Source of the DNA: Microbacterium phyllosphaerae
GTDB taxonomy: Bacteria > Actinomycetota > Actinomycetes > Actinomycetales > Microbacteriaceae
Direction of reading: 5' to 3'
Assembly (NCBI RefSeq): GCF_017876435.1
Contig: NZ_JAGIOA010000001.1
Coordinates: forward strand, 1,426,001-1,490,000
Length of the DNA: 64,000 nucleotides
The number at the start of each line of letters is the position of its first letter. Position 1 is the stretch's first letter. The position numbers and the translations under genes were made by a program. Below the pieces are notes generated by a model. The model was not told the DNA's origin and did not search any database. It saw only the letters and a list, made by a program, of their open reading frames with translations. Positions 33,548-41,219 of this stretch are shown here, in pieces.

Positions 33548-33553
33548 TATGAT
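33548..33553 (+). promoter_or_regulatory. -10 box of tRNA-Tyr
   Basis: TATGAT lies 48 bases before the tRNA 5' end; no convincing -35 box is visible at 17 bases spacing. Confidence 0.45.
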
Positions 33554-33601
33554 TATCTATCGTGCCCCCGGTTGGCTGTCGAAGTCGGACGGGTGCGCTC
33601 T

Positions 33602-33683
33602 GGCGAGTTACCCAAGCGGCCAAAGGGATCTGACTGTAAATCAGACTGCATTGCATTCGGGGGTTCGAATCCCTCACTCGCCA
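33602..33683 (+). tRNA. tRNA-Tyr (GTA)
   Basis: Acceptor GGCGAGT pairs with ACTCGCC; anticodon loop CTGTAAA gives GTA. A long variable arm makes it a class II tRNA as expected for bacterial tRNA-Tyr. The T loop is GTTCGAATC. CCA is encoded at 33684-33686. Confidence 0.95.
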
Positions 33684-33691
33684 CCAGAACG

Positions 33692-33733
33692 AAGGCCTCG
33701 ATACCCGCGGACACGCGGCGATCGGGGCCTTTC
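33692..33733 (+). terminator. Terminator after tRNA-Tyr
   Basis: AAGGCCTCGAT / ATCGGGGCCTT, an 11-bp stem with one G-U pair and an inner CGCG / CGCG helix, followed by TTTCT. Confidence 0.7.
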
Positions 33734-33793
33734 TCGTTGCGGCATCGAGTAGTCGCCCGACTCGATCCGGTGTCGAGTCGCCGACAGCGTCGA

Positions 33794-33855
33794 CGTCTAT
33801 TTCTAGACGGAGTTCAGATATATCTGGACAGCCGGAATATGCAGGCGCATAATCT
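33794..33855 (+). promoter_or_regulatory. AT-rich control region with two palindromes
   Basis: CGTCTA-TTTC-TAGACG (33794-33809) and the perfect 12-mer CAGATATATCTG (33815-33826) precede a candidate promoter TGGACA (33825-33830) and TAATCT (33850-33855, 19-base spacer). The stretch is clearly richer in A and T than its surroundings. It reads into the small gene at 33891 and could bind a dedicated repressor. Confidence 0.5.
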
Positions 33856-33890
33856 GACTCACAGACATGGACCGAGCGAAGGAGCACGCC

Positions 33891-34157
33891 ATGAGCGATC
33901 CGAACGAACCTGCGGAACTGTTCGACTCGACATCCGGGCCCACCGGTGCATCGATCACGGATTGGACAGACCTCGGGCGGGAGATGTGGGCGTACCTCAC
34001 CGGTAGAGGTGCGGCCGTCAACTACACGTTCGACGACATGACCGTCGAGGTTCCCCGCGACATCGGGCCGGATGCGCCGCGCGCGACGTGGAAGTTCAAC
34101 GGCACACTGCGGGTCACGACCAGTGACAGCGCCTCCGGTGACTCTGGCTCGCGCTGA
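33891..34157 (+). CDS. Small protein of unknown function beside an FHA gene
   Basis: 88 residues, acidic at the N-terminus, with a central MWAYLTGRGAAVNYTFDDMTVEVPRDIGPDAPRATWKFNGTLRVTTSD region that looks like a small beta-rich domain. No membrane segment. ATG follows AAGGAGC. It ends 15 bases before the FHA gene, so the two are probably co-transcribed. I do not recognise the family. Confidence 0.7.
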   Translation: MSDPNEPAELFDSTSGPTGASITDWTDLGREMWAYLTGRGAAVNYTFDDMTVEVPRDIGPDAPRATWKFNGTLRVTTSDSASGDSGSR

Positions 34158-34172
34158 GGAAGACCCACTCCG

Positions 34173-35036
34173 ATGCTCCGTCTCGATATCGACCTGAATG
34201 TGGAGCAGGCTGCCGCTGACGGCGGCCCCCCGACGCGGTTCAGCGTCCGCGCTGCGGGTACGGAGGTCGTCGTGACCTTCGAGTCCAGTCCGGGTCTGGG
34301 CGGCATGAGCCGACATGATCTGGCTGAGCTCGGCCCTCTCGCCGACGGACTCGCGCGGCGCGGAATCGCCGTGCGTGTGGAAGGTCCGCGGGGGACTCTC
34401 GTCCAGTTCGGCGACGTGAAGCCTGGTCCTGTCGGGCGGGCGATCGTCGGCTCGCCGCACATCAAGCTCGGACATCTCTCGACCCTCCTGTCCGAGGCAT
34501 CCCACCGCGACGGTGGCGACGGCTTCCGGCTTCCGATGCCGCCGCCCACGCTGTTCCCCCTTGTGCCCACCGTGTCTAGGCGGGTTCGTCGGCGGGTCAC
34601 GACGACCCACTACCTCCCCGGGTCCGGTCGCCCTCGGTTGATCTTCGCGGTCGGCTCAGGTGACTGGAACTTCAGCAGGCCGCGAGAGTTCGACCTCCTC
34701 CCCGGAAGCACCGTCCTCGGGTCCGGACCTGAGGCGGATCTCCGCCTGGAGGGACTGGAAGCGCGTCACGCCGAGATCCGGCACAACGACGATGACGAGT
34801 ACGTGCTGTACTCGTTCGCCGCGACCGGAGGCGGGCGCCCCAACCTGCCGCACAGCAAGGATGATGCCAGAATCCTTCGGACCGGTTCTCGGATCGAGAT
34901 CGGAACGTGGCGGCTCGCCTACTACCGCGAGGAGTTCGCCGACCACGGCCGCCCCTTCGGCGGACGCCAGGGCGGCGAGTACGAGTTCCAGAAGCAGCAG
35001 CCCGTGCGGCCGTACGGGTCAGGAGAGCTCGGCTGA
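34173..35036 (+). CDS. FHA-domain protein
   Basis: 287 residues. The C-terminal part (about 170-250) has the phosphothreonine-binding FHA pattern: FDLLPGSTVLGSGPEADLRLEGLEARHAEIRH, with the conserved Gly-Ser and His of the binding face. The N-terminal 130 residues have no recognised domain and may bind the product of the small gene just upstream. The 30-residue tail is rich in Gly, Arg and Gln. FHA proteins usually work with Ser/Thr kinases; none is encoded nearby. Confidence 0.8.
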   Translation: MLRLDIDLNVEQAAADGGPPTRFSVRAAGTEVVVTFESSPGLGGMSRHDLAELGPLADGLARRGIAVRVEGPRGTLVQFGDVKPGPVGRAIVGSPHIKLGHLSTLLSEASHRDGGDGFRLPMPPPTLFPLVPTVSRRVRRRVTTTHYLPGSGRPRLIFAVGSGDWNFSRPREFDLLPGSTVLGSGPEADLRLEGLEARHAEIRHNDDDEYVLYSFAATGGGRPNLPHSKDDARILRTGSRIEIGTWRLAYYREEFADHGRPFGGRQGGEYEFQKQQPVRPYGSGELG

Positions 35037-35069
35037 GTTCTTCGCCGTCTTCCGCGGACGCCGCAGCGA

Positions 35070-35591
35070 TCAGTAGTCGGGATGCAGGCGCAGCCGCGAG
35101 GCGATCTGCGCCGCCTGCTCGGCGGGCGTCAGAGCGATGTCGATCTCGATCGACCTCTCGTCGTCTCCGAGCGCTTCGAGCGTCGCGAACTGCGAGTCGA
35201 GCAGCGTCGCGGGCATGAAGTGGCCCTGGCGGCGCAGCATCCGATCGAGGATCAGCTCTCGTTCGCCGGCGAAGTGGACGAACGTGACCGCATCGCGGCG
35301 CAGCACGTCACGATAGCTGCGCTTCAGGGCCGAGCACGTGACGATGCCGGGTTCGCCGGCCTCGATGCGCTCGTCGATCCACTCGGCGATGCGGTCGAGC
35401 CAGGGCCAGCGGTCGTCGTCGTTGAGCGCATGACCCGCCGCCATCTTGGCGACGTTGGCCTCGGGGTGCAGGTCGTCGCCCTCTTCGAAGGCCCAGCCGA
35501 GGCGGCCGGCGAGCATCGCGGCGACCGTGGACTTGCCGGTGCTGGCGACGCCCATGAAGACGAGGACGGGAGCGTTGACGGACATCATCAT
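35070..35591 (-). CDS. gntK: Gluconokinase
   Basis: 173 residues. P-loop GVASTGKST (about 14-22), EEGDDLHPEANVAKMAAGHALNDDDRWPWL (substrate region of gluconokinases), CSALKRSYRDVLR and FVHFAGERELILDRM...GHFMPATLLDSQFATLE. Phosphorylates gluconate to 6-phosphogluconate. The stop of gntP lies 7 bases upstream; three tandem ATG codons (35591, 35588, 35585) could start it. Confidence 0.95.
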   Translation of the reverse strand: MMMSVNAPVLVFMGVASTGKSTVAAMLAGRLGWAFEEGDDLHPEANVAKMAAGHALNDDDRWPWLDRIAEWIDERIEAGEPGIVTCSALKRSYRDVLRRDAVTFVHFAGERELILDRMLRRQGHFMPATLLDSQFATLEALGDDERSIEIDIALTPAEQAAQIASRLRLHPDY

Positions 35592-35598
35592 GGCGCGC

Positions 35599-37008
35599 TC
35601 AGACGAAGATGCTCAGGACGAGGACGCCGGCAAGGCCCGTGACGGAGATCAGGCACTCGAGCACCGTCCAGGACTTCAGCGTTTGCGGGATGCTGAGACC
35701 GAAGTACTCCTTGATGAGCCAGAACCCCGCGTCGTTGACGTGAGAGAGGAACACGGATCCCGAGCCGATCGCCAGCACGAGCAGCGCGACCATGGGGGAG
35801 TCGAGTGTCTCGGTGAGCGGCTGCAGGATGCCGGCGGCGGTGATGGTCGCCACGGTCGCAGATCCTGTGGCGACGCGGATGACCACGGCGACCAGCCAGG
35901 CGAGGATCAGGACGGAGACCGACGAGCCCGAGACGAACTGCGCGATCACGTCGCCGATGCCGGTGTCGACCAGCACCTGCTTGAAACCGCCACCGGCGCC
36001 GACGATCAGCAGGATGCCGGCGATCGGGCCCAGCGAGGAGCCGACGATGTCGTTGATCTTCGTGCGGTCGAAGCCGGCTCCGCGGCCGAGGATGAAGAAT
36101 CCGGCGAGCACGGCGATCAGCAGTGCGATGACGGGTGTGCCGAGGAAGTCGAGGGCGACCTTCCAGGGGGCGTCGGATCCGGCGGCCGAGATGTCGGCGA
36201 CGGCCTTCGCCAGCATGAGGAACACGGGGAGCAGGATGCTGAAGAGCGTGGCGCCGAACGACGGGCGGCGACGCTGGTCGACGCCCTCGTCCTCTTCGGT
36301 CACGAACAGTTCAGGAACGGGGACGTCGACCCAGCGGGCCGCGAACCGCGCGAACAGGGGGCCGGAGATGATCACGGCGGGGATCGCGACGATGACGCCG
36401 AACGCGAGGGTGAGGCCGAGGTTGGCACCGAGCGCGTCGATGGCGGCGAGCGGTCCTGGGTGCGGCGGGACGAGTCCGTGCATCGCCGAGAGCCCGGCGA
36501 GTGTCGGGATCGCGATGCGCATCAGGGGAGCGCCGGAGCGACGCGCGACGAGGATGATGACCGGTACGAGCAGGACGAGACCGACCTCGAAGAACATCGG
36601 CAGCCCGATGACGGCGCCGATGAGGCCCATCACCCAGGGGAGGGAGCGTGCGCTGGCCCGGCTGACGAGAGTGTCGACGATGCGGTCGGCTCCGCCCGAA
36701 TCGGCGAGGAGCTTGCCGTAGATCGCTCCGAGCGCGATCAGGATGCCGACGCCGCCCATGGTCGTGCCGAATCCGGTCGAGAAGCTGGTGACGGAGGCGG
36801 CGATGTCCATGCCGGCGATCGCGCCGGTGGCGAGTGCACCGATCGTGAGCGACAGGAACGGATGCAGCTTGACCCACGTGATGAGGACGATGATCACTGC
36901 GATGCCGATCACGGCGGCGGTGATGAGCTGGCCCGCGGGGCGGTCGGGTGCTGCGGCGTCGGTGACGGCCGTCATGAGCGCGTCAGCGGCGGGGGTGAAG
37001 AGTGCCAT
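35599..37008 (-). CDS. gntP: Gluconate:H+ symporter, GntP family
   Basis: 469 residues, very hydrophobic, about 12 to 14 membrane segments, with the GntP hallmarks IALGAIYGKLLADSGGADRIVDTLV and HGLVPPHPGPLAAIDALGANLGLTLAFG. AAGGAAG precedes the ATG. Forms an operon with gntK, opposite gntR. Confidence 0.94.
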   Translation of the reverse strand: MALFTPAADALMTAVTDAAAPDRPAGQLITAAVIGIAVIIVLITWVKLHPFLSLTIGALATGAIAGMDIAASVTSFSTGFGTTMGGVGILIALGAIYGKLLADSGGADRIVDTLVSRASARSLPWVMGLIGAVIGLPMFFEVGLVLLVPVIILVARRSGAPLMRIAIPTLAGLSAMHGLVPPHPGPLAAIDALGANLGLTLAFGVIVAIPAVIISGPLFARFAARWVDVPVPELFVTEEDEGVDQRRRPSFGATLFSILLPVFLMLAKAVADISAAGSDAPWKVALDFLGTPVIALLIAVLAGFFILGRGAGFDRTKINDIVGSSLGPIAGILLIVGAGGGFKQVLVDTGIGDVIAQFVSGSSVSVLILAWLVAVVIRVATGSATVATITAAGILQPLTETLDSPMVALLVLAIGSGSVFLSHVNDAGFWLIKEYFGLSIPQTLKSWTVLECLISVTGLAGVLVLSIFV

Positions 37009-37040
37009 GAGCTTCCTTGATCCGGGCGTGGTTTACGACC

Positions 37041-37055
37041 TTATGCCGTACATAA
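37041..37055. promoter_or_regulatory. Probable GntR operator upstream of gntP
   Basis: TTATG-CCGTA-CATAA, a perfect 5-bp inverted repeat with 5-base spacer, between the divergent gntP and gntR genes. It overlaps TATTAT (minus strand, 37052-37057), the likely -10 box of gntP, as expected for a repressor site. FadR-subfamily regulators bind short palindromes of this kind. Confidence 0.5.
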
Positions 37056-37133
37056 TAAGCACGCATAGCACGTCATGCGCAACATAATCGAAACAAAGGT
37101 GTGAGACGTACCGCGTGACGAGGTCGGCGCGGG

Positions 37134-37139
37134 CATACT
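37134..37139 (+). promoter_or_regulatory. -10 box CATACT of gntR (leaderless)
   Basis: CATACT ends 6 bases before the ATG at 37146. Confidence 0.4.
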
Positions 37140-37145
37140 CGACAT

Positions 37146-37853
37146 ATGACCGTCTCCAGCGCCGGAAGCCCCGTTCACGACTCCCTCGTCGCGGAGCTCG
37201 GTCGAGCCATCGTCGACGGCGTGCATGCCCCGGGCTCGCGGATGCTCACGGTCGAACTCGCCCAGGAGCGCGGAGTCTCGCGCTCCGCCGCACGCGAGGC
37301 CGTGCGTGTTCTCGAGTCCTTCGGGCTGGTCTGGGTGCGCCGCAAGTCGGGCGTCGAAGTGCGTCCTCGATCGGAATGGAACGTGTACGCGCCGGAGGTG
37401 ATCGCCTGGACGCTGGCGGGGCCCGGGCGAGACGCGCAGCTCCGCGAGCTCAGCCAGCTGCGTTCGGTGATCGAGCCCCTGGCTGCGAGGCTCGCCGCAG
37501 GCACGGCGACCTCCGAGCAGAAGGTCGATCTCGTGTCACTCGTGGTCGCGATGGGGCAGGAGGACCACGACGCCGATCGTGAACGCTACCTCACCGCCGA
37601 CATCCGCTTCCACCGGTTGCTGCTCGAGTCTTCGGGCAACGGGATGCTCGCCGCTCTCGGTGGCATGGTCGAAGCGGTCCTCCGCGGCAGGACTGCGCAC
37701 GATCTGATGCCGCATGTGGCGAACCAGAGCGCGGTCCAGTGGCATCGCGATGTCGCGTTCGCGGTGGCGAGCGGTGACGGGGATGCCGCGGCGACCGCGA
37801 TGCGGAACATCGTCTCGGAGGCGGACGAGGCGATGCAGCGCGCCGCCGAGTAG
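37146..37853 (+). CDS. gntR: GntR-family regulator of the FadR subfamily (gluconate)
   Basis: 235 residues. Winged helix at 15-80 (IVDGVHAPGSRMLTVELAQERGVSRSAAREAVRVLESFGLVWVRRKSGVEV) and a C-terminal all-helical FCD ligand domain with the metal-binding D-x3-H type region (ADIRFHRLLLESSGNGMLAAL) and later His residues. Divergent from gntP-gntK, so it most likely represses gluconate uptake. Symbol by context. Confidence 0.88.
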   Translation: MTVSSAGSPVHDSLVAELGRAIVDGVHAPGSRMLTVELAQERGVSRSAAREAVRVLESFGLVWVRRKSGVEVRPRSEWNVYAPEVIAWTLAGPGRDAQLRELSQLRSVIEPLAARLAAGTATSEQKVDLVSLVVAMGQEDHDADRERYLTADIRFHRLLLESSGNGMLAALGGMVEAVLRGRTAHDLMPHVANQSAVQWHRDVAFAVASGDGDAAATAMRNIVSEADEAMQRAAE

Positions 37854-37889
37854 TCGCGGACCACCGACGCCGGTGACCCGTGGTGTTCA

Positions 37890-37895
37890 TAGACT
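37890..37895 (+). promoter_or_regulatory. -10 box TAGACT of the FBP gene (leaderless)
   Basis: TAGACT ends 6 bases (GGACGG) before the ATG at 37902. Confidence 0.6.
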
Positions 37896-37901
37896 GGACG
37901 G

Positions 37902-38393
37902 ATGCGAGCGCTCACCGAGGCAGACATCCGTGCGTCCTTTCTCAACGCGGACGAGGATGAGCTGCGGGTCATGGAGATGCCGCACGACTTCGTCCTGATC
38001 GACTGGGACTATCTGGACTTCTTCGCCTGGCGCGACCCCAGTGCCGGTCGACGCGGCTACATCCTCACCCAGCACGAGGGTGAGATCTCGGGCTTCGTGC
38101 TGCGGGTCTCGGATCCCGGCCGGGGCCGGGCGGGCATGTGCAACATCTGCCACACGATGCAGCCCGGCAACCAGGTGGCTCTCTTCTCCGCCCGGCGGGC
38201 GGGCGGCGCCGGGGCGCGAGGGGATTCTGTGGGAACCTACATCTGCGCTGACCTCTCGTGCCACGAGAATGTGAGGCTCGCTCACCCGCTCGCTCCCAAC
38301 GAGGTGCTGGCACCCGGACAGGTGGACATGCGACTCGACGGCACCAGGCGGCGTATGGAGGCTTTCGCCAAGCGGGTGCGGGACGAACCCTGA
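37902..38393 (+). CDS. FBP-domain (FusB-like zinc finger) protein
   Basis: 163 residues. A helical N-terminal part (MRALTEADIRASFLN) and WDYLDFFAWRDP lead into a treble-clef-type zinc finger with CNICHT and CADLSCHENVR as ligand pairs. This matches the C-terminal domain of FusB/elongation-factor-G-binding proteins, which free EF-G from the ribosome and can confer fusidic-acid resistance. Resistance is not implied; many actinobacteria carry this domain in the core genome. Confidence 0.8.
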   Translation: MRALTEADIRASFLNADEDELRVMEMPHDFVLIDWDYLDFFAWRDPSAGRRGYILTQHEGEISGFVLRVSDPGRGRAGMCNICHTMQPGNQVALFSARRAGGAGARGDSVGTYICADLSCHENVRLAHPLAPNEVLAPGQVDMRLDGTRRRMEAFAKRVRDEP

Positions 38394-38439
38394 TCGCGAT
38401 TACCCTGAGGGCATCCGTCCTGTGCTCGAAGGAGAAGCC

Positions 38440-39234
38440 ATGAGCGATGCCATCCTGTTTTCCGTCGATGAGGGGTTGGCCCGGCTCACGCTGAACCGCC
38501 CTGCGCGACTCAACGCCTTCAATGCTGATCTCGCCCACGCGTGGCGTGACGCGACGGCGGAGGCGACATCGCGGGCCGACGTGAAGGCGATCGTGGTGGA
38601 TGCCGCGGGCCTGGCGTTCTGCGCGGGCGGCGATGTCATCGAGATGGCGACGACCATGGGATCGGGCGACGAGATCACCGCGCTCGCCGAGGTCATCAAC
38701 GCGGGCATCCGGTCGCTGACCGAGTCCGCGGTGCCCGTCGTCGCGGCGGCCCACGGCACGACGGCCGGGGGCGGCCTCGGCATCCTGCTCAGCAGCGACT
38801 ACGCCGTCGTCGGCTCGCGCTCTCGCCTGGGCAGTCTGTATGCGAACATCGGCCTCACCCCTGATCTCTCCGTCTCGGCACAGCTCGCCCGCGCGATCGG
38901 GCAGCGTCGGGCCCTTCAGCTCGTGCTGCAGGATCGCCTGCTCTCGGCCGCAGAGGCCGTCGAGTGGGGGCTCGTCGCGGAGGCCGTCGAAGGGGTCGAC
39001 TCGTCGGACGAAGCAGAGAAGGTGCGCGCGCGAGCCGAAGAGGTCGCCCGCTTCTGGCTCGCCGGGGCCGCCGAGGCATACGGGCACGCCAAGCGGCTCG
39101 TGCGCTCGCAGCCCGAGCGCACGTTCGCCGCACAGCTGAGCGAGGAGGCTCGCTCGATCGGGGCGTCGATGGCGACCCCCGACGCGCAGGCCCGGATCGC
39201 CGCGTTCGCGGCCTCGTCGGCACGGAAGAGCTGA
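38440..39234 (+). CDS. Enoyl-CoA hydratase/isomerase family protein
   Basis: 264 residues of crotonase fold: LTLNRPARLNAFNADLAHAWRDA, FCAGGDVIEMATTMG (first oxyanion-hole region) and AAHGTTAGGGLGILLSSDYAVVGSRSRLGSLYANIGLTPD. The catalytic acid region is not of the classic E-x-G form, so substrate and reaction are open. ATG at 38440 behind GGAG; a TACCCT box at 38401-38406 suggests an ordinary leadered transcript. Confidence 0.85.
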   Translation: MSDAILFSVDEGLARLTLNRPARLNAFNADLAHAWRDATAEATSRADVKAIVVDAAGLAFCAGGDVIEMATTMGSGDEITALAEVINAGIRSLTESAVPVVAAAHGTTAGGGLGILLSSDYAVVGSRSRLGSLYANIGLTPDLSVSAQLARAIGQRRALQLVLQDRLLSAAEAVEWGLVAEAVEGVDSSDEAEKVRARAEEVARFWLAGAAEAYGHAKRLVRSQPERTFAAQLSEEARSIGASMATPDAQARIAAFAASSARKS

Positions 39235-39346
39235 TCACAGCAGCGCCCCTGACGCGGTTCATGTGTCCACCGCTCGCGACGTCGACCCGGCTCGTCCCTC
39301 GCCGCGTGCAAGGATGAACGCAACGCCGCTCAACGAGAGGAATGCG

Positions 39347-40306
39347 ATGTCCCAGCCGGAGATCGCCCAGCAGCCGTCGGCGCTGGTCGAGAAGAAGAAC
39401 ATGTCCCTCCTGATCCGAGGGGCGATCTGGATCGCCATCGGTGCGCTCATCGCTGCCGCGCTCGTCTGCGTCGTGTGGGTGCTCGTCGGCGACCAGGACG
39501 GCCTGATCGGTCGCGCCTTCCTGACGATCCTGCTGCTCGCGGCCTTCGCCGGGATCGCGATCCTCGAAGCGGGCCTGGCGCCGAATCGTCCCGACTGGCT
39601 CGCGCTGGCGAGCATGGTCACATGGATCGTGGCCCTTCTGGTCGGCGCGGTGAAGATCTGGCTTCCCGAAGACAACCAGTACTTCACGGGCGCGGAGCGT
39701 TTCTTCCAGCTTCTGCTGGTCGTCGGCATCCTTCAGCTCGCGCTGCTGCACGTGCGGCTGTTCACTCCGGCAGCACAGCGTCACGTGACGACGTTCACGC
39801 GTATCATCTACATCGCCACGGTCGCGTTCCTCGCCGGCCTCGTGGGCATGCTCGTGTTCTTCCTCACGTTCCCGAACACGTTCGAGTACGGAGAGCTCTA
39901 CTGGCGCATCGTCGTCGCGCTCACGATCCTTGCGGCAGTCGGAACGACGCTGATCCCCCTGCTGAACGCGCTGTTCGCTCCGCGCAAGCCCGCAGCGGCC
40001 GCGGCGGCGCAGGGAATCGCGGCGGCTCCCGCATGGCCGTCCTACGCCGACGGCATCACGCCGCTTCCCGTCCTGCCCGACGGCTCACCGGACTGGAACG
40101 CCTACTACACCGGACACCCGTCGGCGCCGCAGCAGGCGGCGTTGCCGGCCGCGCCGGCGTCCCAGCAGTTCCCGGCAGCTCCGTTCCCGGTCGCTCCCGA
40201 ACCCTACGCGCAGGGCCCCGCCGTCCCACCCGCGCCGCAGGCTCCGACCGCGTATCCGCAGGCTCCGGCCACGTACCCGCCGGCTCCGCCGTACCCGCCG
40301 CAGTGA
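39347..40306 (+). CDS. Multi-pass membrane protein with proline-rich tail
   Basis: 319 residues. About six hydrophobic segments between residues 22 and 220, then a cytoplasmic or exported Pro/Ala-rich tail (from about 250) with repeated QAPATYPPAP-like units. ATG at 39347 behind GAGAGG; an alternative ATG 33 bases upstream is possible. No family recognised. The next gene overlaps its stop by 4 bases. Confidence 0.75.
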   Translation: MSQPEIAQQPSALVEKKNMSLLIRGAIWIAIGALIAAALVCVVWVLVGDQDGLIGRAFLTILLLAAFAGIAILEAGLAPNRPDWLALASMVTWIVALLVGAVKIWLPEDNQYFTGAERFFQLLLVVGILQLALLHVRLFTPAAQRHVTTFTRIIYIATVAFLAGLVGMLVFFLTFPNTFEYGELYWRIVVALTILAAVGTTLIPLLNALFAPRKPAAAAAAQGIAAAPAWPSYADGITPLPVLPDGSPDWNAYYTGHPSAPQQAALPAAPASQQFPAAPFPVAPEPYAQGPAVPPAPQAPTAYPQAPATYPPAPPYPPQ

Positions 40307-41097
40307 GCCTCGAGCTCGAACTCGCCCACCTCGCATCGCTGATCGCGCGCGAGGCCGGCGACCTGGCACGCACGAGGCGCGCCGAGGGCGTGCACCTCGC
40401 AGCGACGAAGTCGACACTCGCCGACATCGTGACCGATGCCGATCGCGAGGTCGAGGCACTCATCCGTGCGCGCCTGCAGGCCGCCCGGCCGGGAGACGGG
40501 TTCCTCGGTGAGGAGTCCGAGGCCGATCCCGGAGAGACGGGGATCACCTGGGTCGTCGATCCGATCGACGGAACGGTGAACTACGCCTACGGCATCCCCT
40601 CCTATGCGGTGAGCATCGCAGCCGTGAGCGGCACCGCCGTGCCGGGGGAGTGGAACGCTCTCGCCGCAGCCGTCTACGCGCCCGCATCGGGAGAGACGTT
40701 CACCGCCGCGCGGGGCCATGGCGCGTTCCTCGGCGAGCAGCGGCTCGCGGTCACGTCCGAGACGCCCGCGGGTGCGCTGCTGGCGACCGGGTTCGGGTAC
40801 GACCCGGCGACGCATGACGGCGACCTCGCGACCGTTCGAGCGATCATGCCGATCGCGAGGGATCTTCGTCGGGCCGGATCCGCAGCGCTGGACCTCGCCT
40901 TCGTCGCGGCCGGGCGTCTGGACGGATACTTCGAGCGCGGGCTCAAGCCCTGGGATCATGCGGCAGGAGCACTGCTCGTCAGCGAAGCCGGTGGTCGGGT
41001 CTCGCTCATCGACACCGCGTCGCCGAGACCCATGGTCGTCGCCGGTGGTACCCGGGTCCACGACCGCATCCTCGAGATTCTTCGAGATGAAACGTGA
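40303..41097 (+). CDS. Inositol monophosphatase family protein
   Basis: 264 residues. All metal-binding motifs of the family are present: GEES (about 69), WVVDPIDGTVNYAYGIP and the C-terminal KPWDHAAGALLVSEAGG. Such enzymes dephosphorylate inositol-1-P, PAP or related sugars, and the exact substrate is not decided by these motifs. The GTG overlaps the previous stop (GTGA). Confidence 0.9.
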   Translation: MSLELELAHLASLIAREAGDLARTRRAEGVHLAATKSTLADIVTDADREVEALIRARLQAARPGDGFLGEESEADPGETGITWVVDPIDGTVNYAYGIPSYAVSIAAVSGTAVPGEWNALAAAVYAPASGETFTAARGHGAFLGEQRLAVTSETPAGALLATGFGYDPATHDGDLATVRAIMPIARDLRRAGSAALDLAFVAAGRLDGYFERGLKPWDHAAGALLVSEAGGRVSLIDTASPRPMVVAGGTRVHDRILEILRDET

Positions 41098-41128
41098 CGA
41101 ATTCATGGCATTCCCAGGTCGAGCAGGC

Positions 41129-41180
41129 TAGGGTTTATCCGATCGTTACTTTCATCGGCCCGAATCGATGAACTTTGTAA
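41129..41180 (+). promoter_or_regulatory. Promoter and structured leader of the M23 peptidase gene
   Basis: TAGGGT (41129-41134) is a likely -10 box, giving a leader of about 80 bases. Within it TTCATCG (41151-41157) pairs with CGATGAA (41166-41172) over an 8-base loop, and TTAC (41146-41149) can pair with GTAA (41177-41180). Actinobacterial peptidoglycan hydrolase genes are often leader-controlled, but the known c-di-AMP riboswitch is longer and is not recognisable here. Confidence 0.35.
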
Positions 41181-41219
41181 GCGCCCCCGAGCTTGACGTT
41201 TAACCCGAGAGAATCTGCT

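Noticed and set aside
33602..35036. Integrated mobile element at tRNA-Tyr
   Set aside because: No integrase, no second copy of the tRNA 3' end and no transposase were found; kept only as a possible accessory pair.
35446..37020. 524-codon open frame antisense to gntP
   Set aside because: Extremely Asp/Glu/Gly-rich translation typical of reading a hydrophobic gene backwards; gntP is certain.
41098..41219. c-di-AMP (ydaO-type) riboswitch before the M23 peptidase
   Set aside because: Only about 80 bases of leader are available and the conserved ydaO core sequences are not seen.
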